Below are positions 1-6,707 of a stretch of DNA of 8,601 bases, in pieces. The notes beneath the pieces are model-generated. The model did not search any database. It saw nothing but the letters and a program-made list of their open reading frames with translations, and had not been told where the DNA came from. Origin of the DNA: Rubrivivax sp. (GTDB taxonomy: Bacteria; Pseudomonadota; Gammaproteobacteria; Burkholderiales; Burkholderiaceae); NCBI GenBank assembly GCA_004211235.1, contig SEEY01000134.1, positions 1 to 8,601 of the forward strand, given 5' to 3'. The position numbers and the translations under genes are program-made. Every line of letters begins with the position of its first letter. Positions within the stretch are counted from its first letter, which is position 1.

Positions 1-100
1 GTCGTCCAGCATCTGAATGCCGGGCGGCGGCCGGTGGCCTTGCTGGCGCAGGACCGCATCGTCATCCGCCGTGTGCGCGCACTGCTGGCGCGCCAAAGCG
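1..100 (+). repeat. Left arm of a perfect 100-bp inverted repeat
   Basis: Base i equals the complement of base 383-i for every i from 1 to 100, and the match stops at base 101 (T, where A would be needed). The arm starts at the first base of the window, so it may extend further left. Its partner is 283-382 and the spacer 101-282 is present once. Confidence 0.95.
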
Positions 101-321
101 TACCGGTGCATGACGAGACCGGCTGGACGCTGGCGACCACGCCGGCCGCCGCGGCGGTGATGGCTTTGCTTCGCGCGGCGCTTTCCGGTGGGGCGGTCGA
201 CGACTGGCTGGCCTGGATGAAATCGGCACTCGCCGCAGGCTGGGATGGCGAGGGCCTCACCGGCCTGGAGTCCCGCTGCCGTCGCTTTGGCGCGCCAGCA
301 GTGCGCGCACACGGCGGATGA
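1..321 (+). pseudogene. Inverted internal fragment of the AddB-like repair gene
   Basis: The plus strand is open in frame 1 from the window edge to a TGA at 319-321. Its first 33 codons (1-99) encode exactly the residues that end the minus-strand gene at 257-1198 (from VVQHLNAG to ARQS). The next 61 codons (100-282) read as a natural continuation of that protein, including the stretch VPVHDETGWTLATT, which resembles a segment I associate with AddB-like proteins of Betaproteobacteria. After base 282 the frame runs into the reverse complement of the gene and the last 12 codons are meaningless. So this is not a gene of its own. It is the middle of the neighbouring gene in opposite orientation, probably through a chimeric join. 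Upstream sequence lies outside the window. Confidence 0.75.
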
Positions 322-1198
322 CGATGCGGTCCTGCGCCAGCAAGGCCACCGGCCGCCGCCCGGCATTCAGATGCTGGACGACGGCGGTGGTGGCCTGCTC
401 GGCGAGCGTCTCGAAGTCAGGCGCGACGGCCTCCTCCACCCGCGCCGCCGGCGTGAAGCCGGCCCAGGCGCGGTCCAGGTCCAGGTCCGCGCTCAGGCAC
501 AGGGCCGGCGTATCGCCCGCCAGCAGCGCCTGCGCCAGCGGATCGGGCCCGCCGGCACGCAGCCAGATCCAGGCGCTCGGGCGCAAGGCGAACAGCGCGT
601 CGGTGGCCGGCCGACGGTCGTCGGCCGCGACCCAGGCCAGTGCGACTTGCGCCAGTGCCCGCTCCAGCAGGCCGGGGCCCGCATCGAGCGCCGCCAGGCG
701 CTGGCGGGCCGCGTCCAGGAAGCCGGCGCGCGTGTCCGGCGGCACCTGCGCGGCGGCGCGAGCCAGCGCCTGGGCCGTGTCGACAAGGCGGGCCAGCGCC
801 ACACGGTAGTCGCGCGGGCTGCTGCGCTTCAGCGGCTGGATCCAGCTCTGGTCGGCCAGCAGCAGCCGATCCGCGGTGAAGGCGTCGATGGCCGTGTCAC
901 CGGACAGTTGCTCGGGCGACGCGAGTGCCGTGGGGCCCAGCGTCGACGCCAGGCTGCGGCTGGTGGTGATGCGCGGCTGCCAGCCGCCGTGGGCCAGCCA
1001 GGCGCGCCGCGCCGGCGCGATCTGCTGGGCGAAGGGCAGCAGCAGCACGGCGTCCCTCGCTGGCAGGCCGTGGCCCGCCAGCCAGTCGGCGCACGTGGCC
1101 GCCACCCGGCGCCAGAAGCTGTCGATGTCTTCCCCGGCCACCAGGCCAAGATCCAAGGCTTGCAAATCGGCTCTCCCACCCTCAAGTTCCCAATGCAT
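257..1198 (-). CDS. AddB-like DNA repair protein, N-terminal part, broken
   Basis: This looks like the N-terminal third of the AddB-related 'probable DNA repair protein' family of Betaproteobacteria (the roughly 900-residue group with a C-terminal PD-(D/E)XK nuclease), usually found next to trxA with a UvrD-type helicase partner. The visible support is the N-terminal pattern VLLLPFAQQIAPARRAWL followed by WQPRITTSRSLA, plus divergence from trxA. No Walker A motif is visible, and the nuclease motifs would be C-terminal and are absent here. Residues 1-305 are genuine. The last eight (DGSGTPGR) come from reading across the join at 283 into inverted sequence, ending at TGA 257-259. The start at 1198 is ATG with AGGGG a short distance upstream. 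The expected role is double-strand-break end processing with an AddA/RecB-like partner; the family assignment is from memory and moderately sure. Confidence 0.7.
   Translation of the reverse strand: MHWELEGGRADLQALDLGLVAGEDIDSFWRRVAATCADWLAGHGLPARDAVLLLPFAQQIAPARRAWLAHGGWQPRITTSRSLASTLGPTALASPEQLSGDTAIDAFTADRLLLADQSWIQPLKRSSPRDYRVALARLVDTAQALARAAAQVPPDTRAGFLDAARQRLAALDAGPGLLERALAQVALAWVAADDRRPATDALFALRPSAWIWLRAGGPDPLAQALLAGDTPALCLSADLDLDRAWAGFTPAARVEEAVAPDFETLAEQATTAVVQHLNAGRRPVALLAQDRIVIRRVRALLARQSDGSGTPGR
283..382 (-). repeat. Right arm of the perfect 100-bp inverted repeat
   Basis: Exact reverse complement of 1-100. It lies inside the minus-strand AddB-like gene and covers codons for about residues 273-305. 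The inner end at 283 is the point where the minus-strand protein stops making sense, so it marks the join. Confidence 0.95.
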
Positions 1199-1199
1199 C

Positions 1200-1215
1200 G
1201 GTCACCCCTGTGACC
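1200..1215. promoter_or_regulatory. Interrupted palindrome next to the repair-gene start
   Basis: GGTCAC and GTGACC form a perfect 6-bp inverted repeat around CCCT, directly upstream of the minus-strand start at 1198 in the divergent region with trxA. It could be an operator or a hairpin in the short leader of the repair gene. It lacks the TGTGA-N6-TCACA order of a CRP site. No regulator can be named. Confidence 0.3.
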
Positions 1216-1273
1216 ATCCGGGCAAAAGGCGCTATGTCACAATGATTTTTGCCTATTCGGACGGCACCCATGC

Positions 1274-1287
1274 GGTGGCCGGCCACC
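1274..1287. promoter_or_regulatory. Perfect 14-bp palindrome in the trxA 5' region
   Basis: GGTGGCCGGCCACC is fully self-complementary and ends 10 bases before the trxA Shine-Dalgarno sequence (AAGGAA, 1298-1303). In RNA it would form a five-pair stem with a CCGG loop in the untranslated leader; in DNA it could bind a dimeric regulator. A further 7-bp inverted repeat (GGCAAAA 1221-1227, TTTTGCC 1247-1253) lies upstream. I see no convincing -35/-10 pair for trxA in 1216-1290. Confidence 0.35.
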
Positions 1288-1309
1288 CTTTGAGGCCAAG
1301 GAACCTCCC

Positions 1310-1639
1310 ATGAGCAGCGAATTGATCAAGCATGTTTCCGACGCGTCCTTCGACGCCGACGTGATCCAGTCCGGCAAGCCGGTCCTCGTGGACTACTGGG
1401 CCGAATGGTGCGGCCCCTGCAAGATGATCGCGCCGATCCTCGACGAAGTCGCCACGGGCTACGGCGAAAAGCTGCAGGTCGCGAAGATGAACGTCGACGA
1501 GAACCGCGAAGTGCCCGCCAAGTTCGGCATCCGCGGCATTCCGACGCTGATGCTCTTCAAGGACGGCCAGCTGGCCGCCACCAAGGTCGGCGCCCTCTCC
1601 AAGGCCCAGTTGACCGCCTTCCTCGACGCGAACCTATAA
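1310..1639 (+). CDS. trxA: Thioredoxin 1
   Basis: Cytoplasmic thiol-disulfide oxidoreductase that reduces protein disulfides (for example in ribonucleotide reductase and methionine sulfoxide reductase) and is itself reduced by thioredoxin reductase with NADPH. The 109 residues match the length of E. coli Trx1. Visible hallmarks are the active site WCGPC (Cys34 and Cys37) within the near-invariant block from WAEW to ILDE, the buried Asp28, the cis-proline Pro78 in GIRGIPT, and the C-terminal KVGALSK segment. The start is fixed by AAGGAA at 1298-1303, six bases before the ATG. The gene is divergent from the AddB-like gene and is followed 245 nt later by rho. Its last codons contain a promoter-like element for rho, and its stop codon TAA lies inside TATAAT. 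Confidence 0.98.
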   Translation: MSSELIKHVSDASFDADVIQSGKPVLVDYWAEWCGPCKMIAPILDEVATGYGEKLQVAKMNVDENREVPAKFGIRGIPTLMLFKDGQLAATKVGALSKAQLTAFLDANL

Positions 1640-1640
1640 T
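1610..1640 (+). promoter_or_regulatory. Sigma70-type promoter for rho within the trxA 3' end
   Basis: TTGACC (1610-1615, five of six to consensus) is followed after 19 bases by a perfect TATAAT (1635-1640) that contains the trxA stop codon. The predicted start of transcription is near 1647, giving rho a leader of about 238 nt. The spacer is two bases longer than ideal. The call rests on sequence match only. Confidence 0.55.
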
Positions 1641-1649
1641 CGCGTCCAA

Positions 1650-1693
1650 CTGCTGCAGTGTTGCCGGCGCTCCCCGCGCGGTCACTGCAGCAG
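1650..1693 (+). promoter_or_regulatory. Strong hairpin at the 5' end of the rho leader
   Basis: CTGCTGCAGTG (1650-1660) and CACTGCAGCAG (1683-1693) are perfectly complementary, giving an 11-bp stem around a 22-base GC-rich loop. It begins about three bases after the predicted rho transcription start. No T-run follows (CCAAAGCC), so it is not a standard intrinsic terminator for trxA. It may protect the mRNA 5' end, mark the trxA 3' end by processing, or take part in rho attenuation. Confidence 0.5.
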
Positions 1694-1744
1694 CCAAAGC
1701 CAACACGCCCCGGGTTCCAAGGAACTCAGCCAGCGTGGTCTCGG

Positions 1745-1761
1745 CTCCCCCTCCCACCACT
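1745..1761 (+). promoter_or_regulatory. C-rich, G-free tract in the rho leader: candidate rut site
   Basis: Seventeen bases contain 12 C and no G, which is the composition Rho prefers for loading and is unusual in such GC-rich DNA. It lies in the untranslated rho leader, where in E. coli rho is autoregulated by Rho-dependent attenuation. Extending that mechanism to this gene is inference. Confidence 0.3.
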
Positions 1762-1872
1762 GAGTTAGCTGTCGAATCGCGTCGCTCGCAGTTTGAGCGA
1801 TAGACATTCGGCCCTGTTCCGGGGCGGCCGTGGAATCGTCGTTGCGCCTTGGCTGGCGCCACGACCCCTGAC

Positions 1873-1884
1873 GGGTGTTCACCC
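1873..1884 (+). promoter_or_regulatory. Hairpin abutting the rho start codon
   Basis: GGGTG-TT-CACCC is a perfect 5-bp inverted repeat ending one base before the ATG at 1885. It occupies the place of the Shine-Dalgarno sequence, of which no good example is present. A second small stem, GCGCC (1844-1848) with GGCGC (1855-1859), lies just upstream. Together they suggest that translation initiation of rho is structured, which is inference. Confidence 0.35.
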
Positions 1885-3150
<1,266 letters not shown>

Positions 3151-3162
3151 TCGTTCGCCGCC

Positions 3163-3175
3163 GGGCCACCGGCCC
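3163..3175 (+). other. Small hairpin after rho
   Basis: GGGCC-ACC-GGCCC forms a 5-bp GC stem 13 bases after the rho stop codon. No T-run follows, so it is not a convincing intrinsic terminator. It may be a 3' end stabiliser of the rho mRNA. Confidence 0.3.
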
Positions 3176-3176
3176 C

Positions 3177-3206
3177 TAGCCAAGCCGCAGGCAAGCCCGC
3201 TATACT
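3177..3206 (+). promoter_or_regulatory. Candidate promoter of rpmE2
   Basis: TATACT (3201-3206, five of six to consensus) is preceded after 18 bases by TAGCCA (3177-3182, four of six). Transcription would start near 3213 and give a leader of about 84 nt. No AT-rich palindrome resembling a Zur operator is seen between 3151 and 3296, although the E. coli type B L31 gene (ykgM) is Zur-repressed. Confidence 0.5.
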
Positions 3207-3296
3207 CGCGGGTTTTCCGCCCTGACACCCTCGGAAAGTGCGCCCACATGTCGTCGGCGTGGCTCCCGATCCTGACGCCAAGCGCAAGAGGTTCCC

Positions 3297-3548
3297 ATGA
3301 AAGAAGGCATTCACCCCAACTACCGCGATGTCGCGTTCGTTGACCAGTCCAACGGCTTCCAGTTTGTGACGCGTTCGACCGTCCAGACCAAGGAATCCAT
3401 CGAGATCGACGGCAAGAAGATGCCGCTGGTGAAGCTGGAAACCACCAGCGAGTCGCACCCCTTCTACACGGGTACGCAAAAGAGCATCGACAACCTGGGC
3501 GGCCGCGTCGAGAAGTTCCGCAACAAGTTCGCTCACCTCAAGAAGTGA
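3297..3548 (+). CDS. rpmE2: 50S ribosomal protein L31 type B
   Basis: Component of the large ribosomal subunit near the central protuberance, contributing to the bridge with the small subunit. The 83 residues show the type B pattern: [12 protein letters not shown] at the N-terminus, [12 protein letters not shown] in the middle, and [11 protein letters not shown] near the C-terminus. The protein has no cysteine at all, so the CXXC zinc ligand of type A L31 is absent and it should not need zinc. The start is supported by AAGAGG at 3286-3291, five bases before the ATG. It follows rho by 146 nt, probably has its own promoter (3177-3206) and ends in a clear terminator. Placement next to rho is common in Burkholderiales, where I believe this is the normal L31 rather than a stress paralogue; other copies in the genome cannot be seen here. 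Confidence 0.96.
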   Translation: MKEGIHPNYRDVAFVDQSNGFQFVTRSTVQTKESIEIDGKKMPLVKLETTSESHPFYTGTQKSIDNLGGRVEKFRNKFAHLKK

Positions 3549-3553
3549 TCGGC

Positions 3554-3571
3554 TGCGGCTGTCTGGCCGCA
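3554..3571 (+). other. Hairpin just after the rpmE2 stop
   Basis: TGCGGC (3554-3559) and GCCGCA (3566-3571) form a 6-bp stem around a six-base loop. It lies between the stop codon and the intrinsic terminator and could stabilise the mRNA 3' end. Confidence 0.35.
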
Positions 3572-3588
3572 CCCACGTCACCTACGTC

Positions 3589-3619
3589 AAAGGGCAGCAT
3601 TCGCTGCCCTTTTGCTTTT
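3589..3619 (+). terminator. Intrinsic terminator of rpmE2
   Basis: AAAGGGCAGC (3589-3598) pairs perfectly with GCTGCCCTTT (3603-3612) around the loop ATTC, followed by T-rich TGCTTTTG. Stem, tight loop and T-rich tail fit a Rho-independent terminator. The A-run on the left side gives only a short T-run for the opposite strand. Confidence 0.88.
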
Positions 3620-3658
3620 GGACCCTTTTTTCATGCGTGACCGCCGTTTGACGGCATC

Positions 3659-5335
3659 ATGCCGGCCGGTTTCAACGAACTCTCGCGCGTGAATCTCCCC
3701 ACTCCCGCCATCGTCGCCGAGCGCGGCGTCGAGCGCCTGCCGAGGCTGGCGCTGATCCTGCTCTGCGCGGCCTATCTGCTGCCCGGCATCTTCGGCCGCG
3801 ACCCCTGGCGCAATGACGACCTGACGGCTTTCGGCTTCATGGTCAGCATCGCCCAGGGACATGCGCACTGGTGGCAGCCGGTCATCGCCGGCATTCCGGC
3901 CGAGGGCGGCCCGCTGCCCTATTGGCTGGGCGCGCTGGCCATCAAGGCCCTGCCCTTCCTCGACGCCCCCATTGCCGCGCGCCTGCCTTATGGCCTCGTG
4001 CTGGCGGGCGTTTTCATCGCCAGCTGGTACGCCTGCTTCCACCTCGCACGCACCGAGGCCGCGCAGCCCGTCGCTTTCGCCTTCGGCGGTGAGGCGCAAG
4101 CCGTGGACTACGCCCGCGCGCTGGCCGATGGCGCCCTGCTGGCCTTGATGGCGTCGCTGGGCCTGCTCCGGCTTGGTCACGAGACCACGCCGGAACTGGT
4201 GCAACTGCTGGCGGTCTCGGTCTACCTCTACGGGCTGGCCGCAGCGCCGTTCCGACGCGGCCGGTCGCGCATCGCCGTCCTGTTCGCGCTGCCGGTTCTG
4301 GCAGCCAGCGATGCGCCGACGGTCGCCTGCGCCCTGGGCGTGCTCGGCGTGTTCCTCAACCACCGTTCGAGCCATGCCGAGGCGAAGGCGCAGCGCGTCT
4401 GGCTGCTCGGCGCGTTGACGTTGAGCGTGCTGGCCGCCTGGGCCTTCGACGGCTGGGCCTGGCGCATGCATTCCGGTCTGGATGTCATCTCGCTGCTGAG
4501 CCTGCTGGCATGGTTCTGCTGGCCCGCCGGCCCCTTGGCGCTCTGGACTCTTTGGCGCTGGCGCCGCCACGGCCTGCGCCGCCACATCACGGTGCCGACC
4601 ATCGCGCTGCTGGTGCCCCTGGCCGCCTGCATCGGCATGGACGGCTCGGACCGTGCGCTGCTGCTTGCGCTGCCATCGCTGGCCATCCTGGCGGCCTTCG
4701 CGCTGCCGACGCTGAGCCGCGGGTTCGCGGCCGCGGTCGACTGGTTCTGCGTCTTCATCTTCTCGGCCGTGGCGCTGTTCGGCTGGCTCTACTACCTGTC
4801 GATGCATACCGGCTGGCCGTCCCGGCCGCTGGCCAATCTCCGCCGGCTGGCCGAGGGCTTCGAGCCCAGCTTCAGTCCGCTGGCCCTGGTGTTTGCACTG
4901 ACTGCAACCGCGGCCTGGCTGGCCCTGGTGCGCTGGCGCACGGCGCGGCACCGCCATGCGCTGTGGAAAAGCCTGGCGCTGCCGGCGGGCGGCGTGGCTC
5001 TGGGCTGGCTGCTCGTCATGAGCCTGCTGCTGCCACCGCTGGACTACGCGCGCAGCCTGGCGCCGCTCGTGTCGCGCCTGAAGGCTCACCTGCCGCCGGA
5101 CCAGCCATGCCTGGCCGCGCCGGGGCAGAGCCTGCCGACGCTGGCGGCACTGGAATGGCACGGTGGATGGCGGGTAGAGGGCCGCGGTTCGCTGGCCGGC
5201 TCGGCCTGCGCCTATGGGGTGCTGTCGGCAGGACAGCCGACGCCTCAGGGCTGGCAGGTCATCGCGCAGGTGAGGCGGCCGACGGATCGCAGCGGCAGCG
5301 CCAGTCTCGTCCTGCTGGGCCGATCAAAGATCTGA
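3659..5335 (+). CDS. Multi-pass membrane protein, GT39/ArnT-like
   Basis: An integral inner-membrane protein of 558 residues with roughly 12-14 hydrophobic segments, for example about 29-44, 108-128, 145-161, 238-252, 265-287, 322-341, 347-370, 396-413 and 429-450, and a soluble C-terminal tail of about 100 residues. Features recalling family 39 glycosyltransferases (ArnT/PMT type, which use polyprenyl-phosphate sugars on the periplasmic face) are GRDPWRNDD at 46-54 in the first external loop, GPLPYWLG at 84-91 (compare KPPLYYWL) and PPLDYARS before the tail. The acidic pair is Asp-Asp rather than the usual Asp-Glu. Donor and acceptor are unknown, and a non-catalytic role is possible. ATG 3659 has only a weak ribosome site; GTG 3689 is an in-frame alternative. 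No terminator follows, and the end overlaps phoR by 12 nt tail to tail. I am sure it is a real gene and only moderately sure of the family. Confidence 0.8.
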   Translation: MPAGFNELSRVNLPTPAIVAERGVERLPRLALILLCAAYLLPGIFGRDPWRNDDLTAFGFMVSIAQGHAHWWQPVIAGIPAEGGPLPYWLGALAIKALPFLDAPIAARLPYGLVLAGVFIASWYACFHLARTEAAQPVAFAFGGEAQAVDYARALADGALLALMASLGLLRLGHETTPELVQLLAVSVYLYGLAAAPFRRGRSRIAVLFALPVLAASDAPTVACALGVLGVFLNHRSSHAEAKAQRVWLLGALTLSVLAAWAFDGWAWRMHSGLDVISLLSLLAWFCWPAGPLALWTLWRWRRHGLRRHITVPTIALLVPLAACIGMDGSDRALLLALPSLAILAAFALPTLSRGFAAAVDWFCVFIFSAVALFGWLYYLSMHTGWPSRPLANLRRLAEGFEPSFSPLALVFALTATAAWLALVRWRTARHRHALWKSLALPAGGVALGWLLVMSLLLPPLDYARSLAPLVSRLKAHLPPDQPCLAAPGQSLPTLAALEWHGGWRVEGRGSLAGSACAYGVLSAGQPTPQGWQVIAQVRRPTDRSGSASLVLLGRSKI

Positions 5336-6691
5336 CAGCGCCGCGGCGTTGAACGCTGCTTCATCGCCCAGCGCCGAATCGCTGGCCTGACGCACGCGCG
5401 CCGCCGGGAAGACGAGGCGAAATCGCGAGCCCTTGCCGACCTCGCTCTGCACCATCAGCTCGCCGCCGTGGCGCTGCATGACATGCTTGACGATGGACAG
5501 GCCCAGGCCCGTGCCGCCGGTCTCGCGCGAGCGGCTGCCGTCGACACGGTAGAAGCGCTCGGTGAGCCGCGGGATGTGCTCGCGCGCGATCCCCAGGCCG
5601 GTGTCGATGACGGCGAGCTCGCCACTGCCGTCTTCCAGCAGCCGCCAGGCGACGTCGACCGCGCCGCCGTCGGGCGTGTAGCGCACGGCATTCGTCACGA
5701 GGTTGGCCACGGCGCTCAGCAGCTCGCTTTCGATGCCGGCCAGCTCGATCCCTGTCTCGGGCCTGAGGCTCAACCGGTGGCGACCGGCGGACAGCACGTC
5801 GGCGTCGGCCGCGATGCGCAGCAACAGGTTGTCCAGGTTCACCCAGCGGTCCGGCGCCGGCCTCGGGCTGCCTTCGAGCTGGGCCAGCGTCAACAGGTCG
5901 GCGACCAGCGTCTGCATGCGCTGCGTCTGCTGGTTCATCAGCACCAGCACGCGCTCGCGCTCCACCGCGGTCAAGGGCAGCGAATGCATGGTTTCGATGA
6001 AGCCGGACAGCACCGTCAGCGGCGTACGGATCTCATGGGACACGTTGGCGACGAAATCGCGCCGCATGCCCTCGGAGCGCAGGCGCTCGGTGATGTCCAG
6101 CGACAGCACGAGGCGCATGCCGGCACCGTACTCGCGCACGACGATGGACAGCGTGCCCGGCCCGCGGCTGTTGCCCAGCACCAGCGGCTCGGCGAAGTTG
6201 CCGGCCTGCAGGTAGGCGACGAAGGCCGGCGCGCGCACGAGGTTGGTGATGCGCTGGCGCAGGTCCCGTTGCGGGTCCAGCGAGAAATGGTCAGCCGCGA
6301 CGCGATTGCACCAGACGATCTGCTCCTGCATGTCCAGCATCAGCACGCCGTTGGGCGAGGCCTCGATGGCGGACAGGAACTGCTGCAGGTCCAGCCTGGC
6401 ACGGCCGACGTCGCGGTCCCGGTCGCGCACGGCGCGCTCGATGCGATAGCCGATCTCGCCCCACAGGCCGGTATCCCGCGGTGCGTTCTCGAGCTGCTTG
6501 CCGCGCAGCCAGCTCAGCAGTCTGTGGCCGCGCACGGCGTCCACCAGCATCATCAGCACGACGCCGCTGACGACGCCGATCCCCAGGCCCAGGCTGTCGA
6601 TGCCGGTGGCCGTGCGGACCACCGCGCCAATGACGAAACCGAGCAGCGTGGCCACCAAGGCCATCACGAGTCGCGGCAGGAGCCAGGTCAT
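5324..6691 (-). CDS. phoR: Phosphate regulon sensor histidine kinase PhoR
   Basis: Membrane-bound histidine kinase that phosphorylates PhoB when phosphate is scarce and dephosphorylates it when phosphate is plentiful, with input from PstSCAB and PhoU. Of 455 residues, two membrane segments (about 6-26 and 33-52) are joined by a very short loop, so there is no periplasmic sensor domain, as in known PhoR proteins. A linker and PAS domain (about 103-200) follow, then the dimerisation/phosphoacceptor helix with H-box NVSHEIRTPL (His219) and the ATPase domain: N-box NLVTNAVRYTP (330-340), G1 DTGLGI (363-368), F-box FYRVD (380-384), G2 GGTGLGL (392-398). The start codon lies 16 nt after the phoB stop, and only a GAGG at that stop codon serves as a possible ribosome site, so translation may be coupled. 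The 3' end overlaps the convergent membrane-protein gene by 12 nt. Confidence 0.96.
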   Translation of the reverse strand: MTWLLPRLVMALVATLLGFVIGAVVRTATGIDSLGLGIGVVSGVVLMMLVDAVRGHRLLSWLRGKQLENAPRDTGLWGEIGYRIERAVRDRDRDVGRARLDLQQFLSAIEASPNGVLMLDMQEQIVWCNRVAADHFSLDPQRDLRQRITNLVRAPAFVAYLQAGNFAEPLVLGNSRGPGTLSIVVREYGAGMRLVLSLDITERLRSEGMRRDFVANVSHEIRTPLTVLSGFIETMHSLPLTAVERERVLVLMNQQTQRMQTLVADLLTLAQLEGSPRPAPDRWVNLDNLLLRIAADADVLSAGRHRLSLRPETGIELAGIESELLSAVANLVTNAVRYTPDGGAVDVAWRLLEDGSGELAVIDTGLGIAREHIPRLTERFYRVDGSRSRETGGTGLGLSIVKHVMQRHGGELMVQSEVGKGSRFRLVFPAARVRQASDSALGDEAAFNAAALSDL

Positions 6692-6707
6692 GTACTGCGG
6701 TCGAGCC

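Noticed and set aside
1..382. A phase-variable invertible segment (101-282 flanked by 100-bp inverted repeats)
   Set aside because: Flipping the spacer would lengthen the minus-strand frame by 61 codons, but it then runs into the antisense copy of the arm and stops after about 12 more codons. Neither orientation gives a full gene, and no recombinase is nearby.
245..1213. Long plus-strand open frame of 322 codons opposite the AddB-like gene
   Set aside because: Low-complexity Arg/Gly/Gln-rich translation typical of antisense frames in high-GC DNA; the minus strand carries the recognisable protein.
1658..1768. A 36-codon GTG-started leader peptide before rho, like E. coli rhoL
   Set aside because: It is open and proline-rich, but the GTG lies in the hairpin stem, there is no ribosome site, and the composition fits non-coding GC-rich DNA.
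1849..1884. Twelve-residue N-terminal extension of Rho from TTG 1849
   Set aside because: The codons lie in the structured leader, lack a ribosome site and are not part of the usual Rho N-terminus, which starts at ATG 1885.
3163..3175. Intrinsic terminator after rho
   Set aside because: The GC stem is real but short and no T-run follows, so termination there is not supported.
3587..5161. Minus-strand open frame of 524 codons across the membrane-protein gene
   Set aside because: Gln/Arg-rich antisense frame from codon bias. The plus strand encodes well-formed membrane segments.
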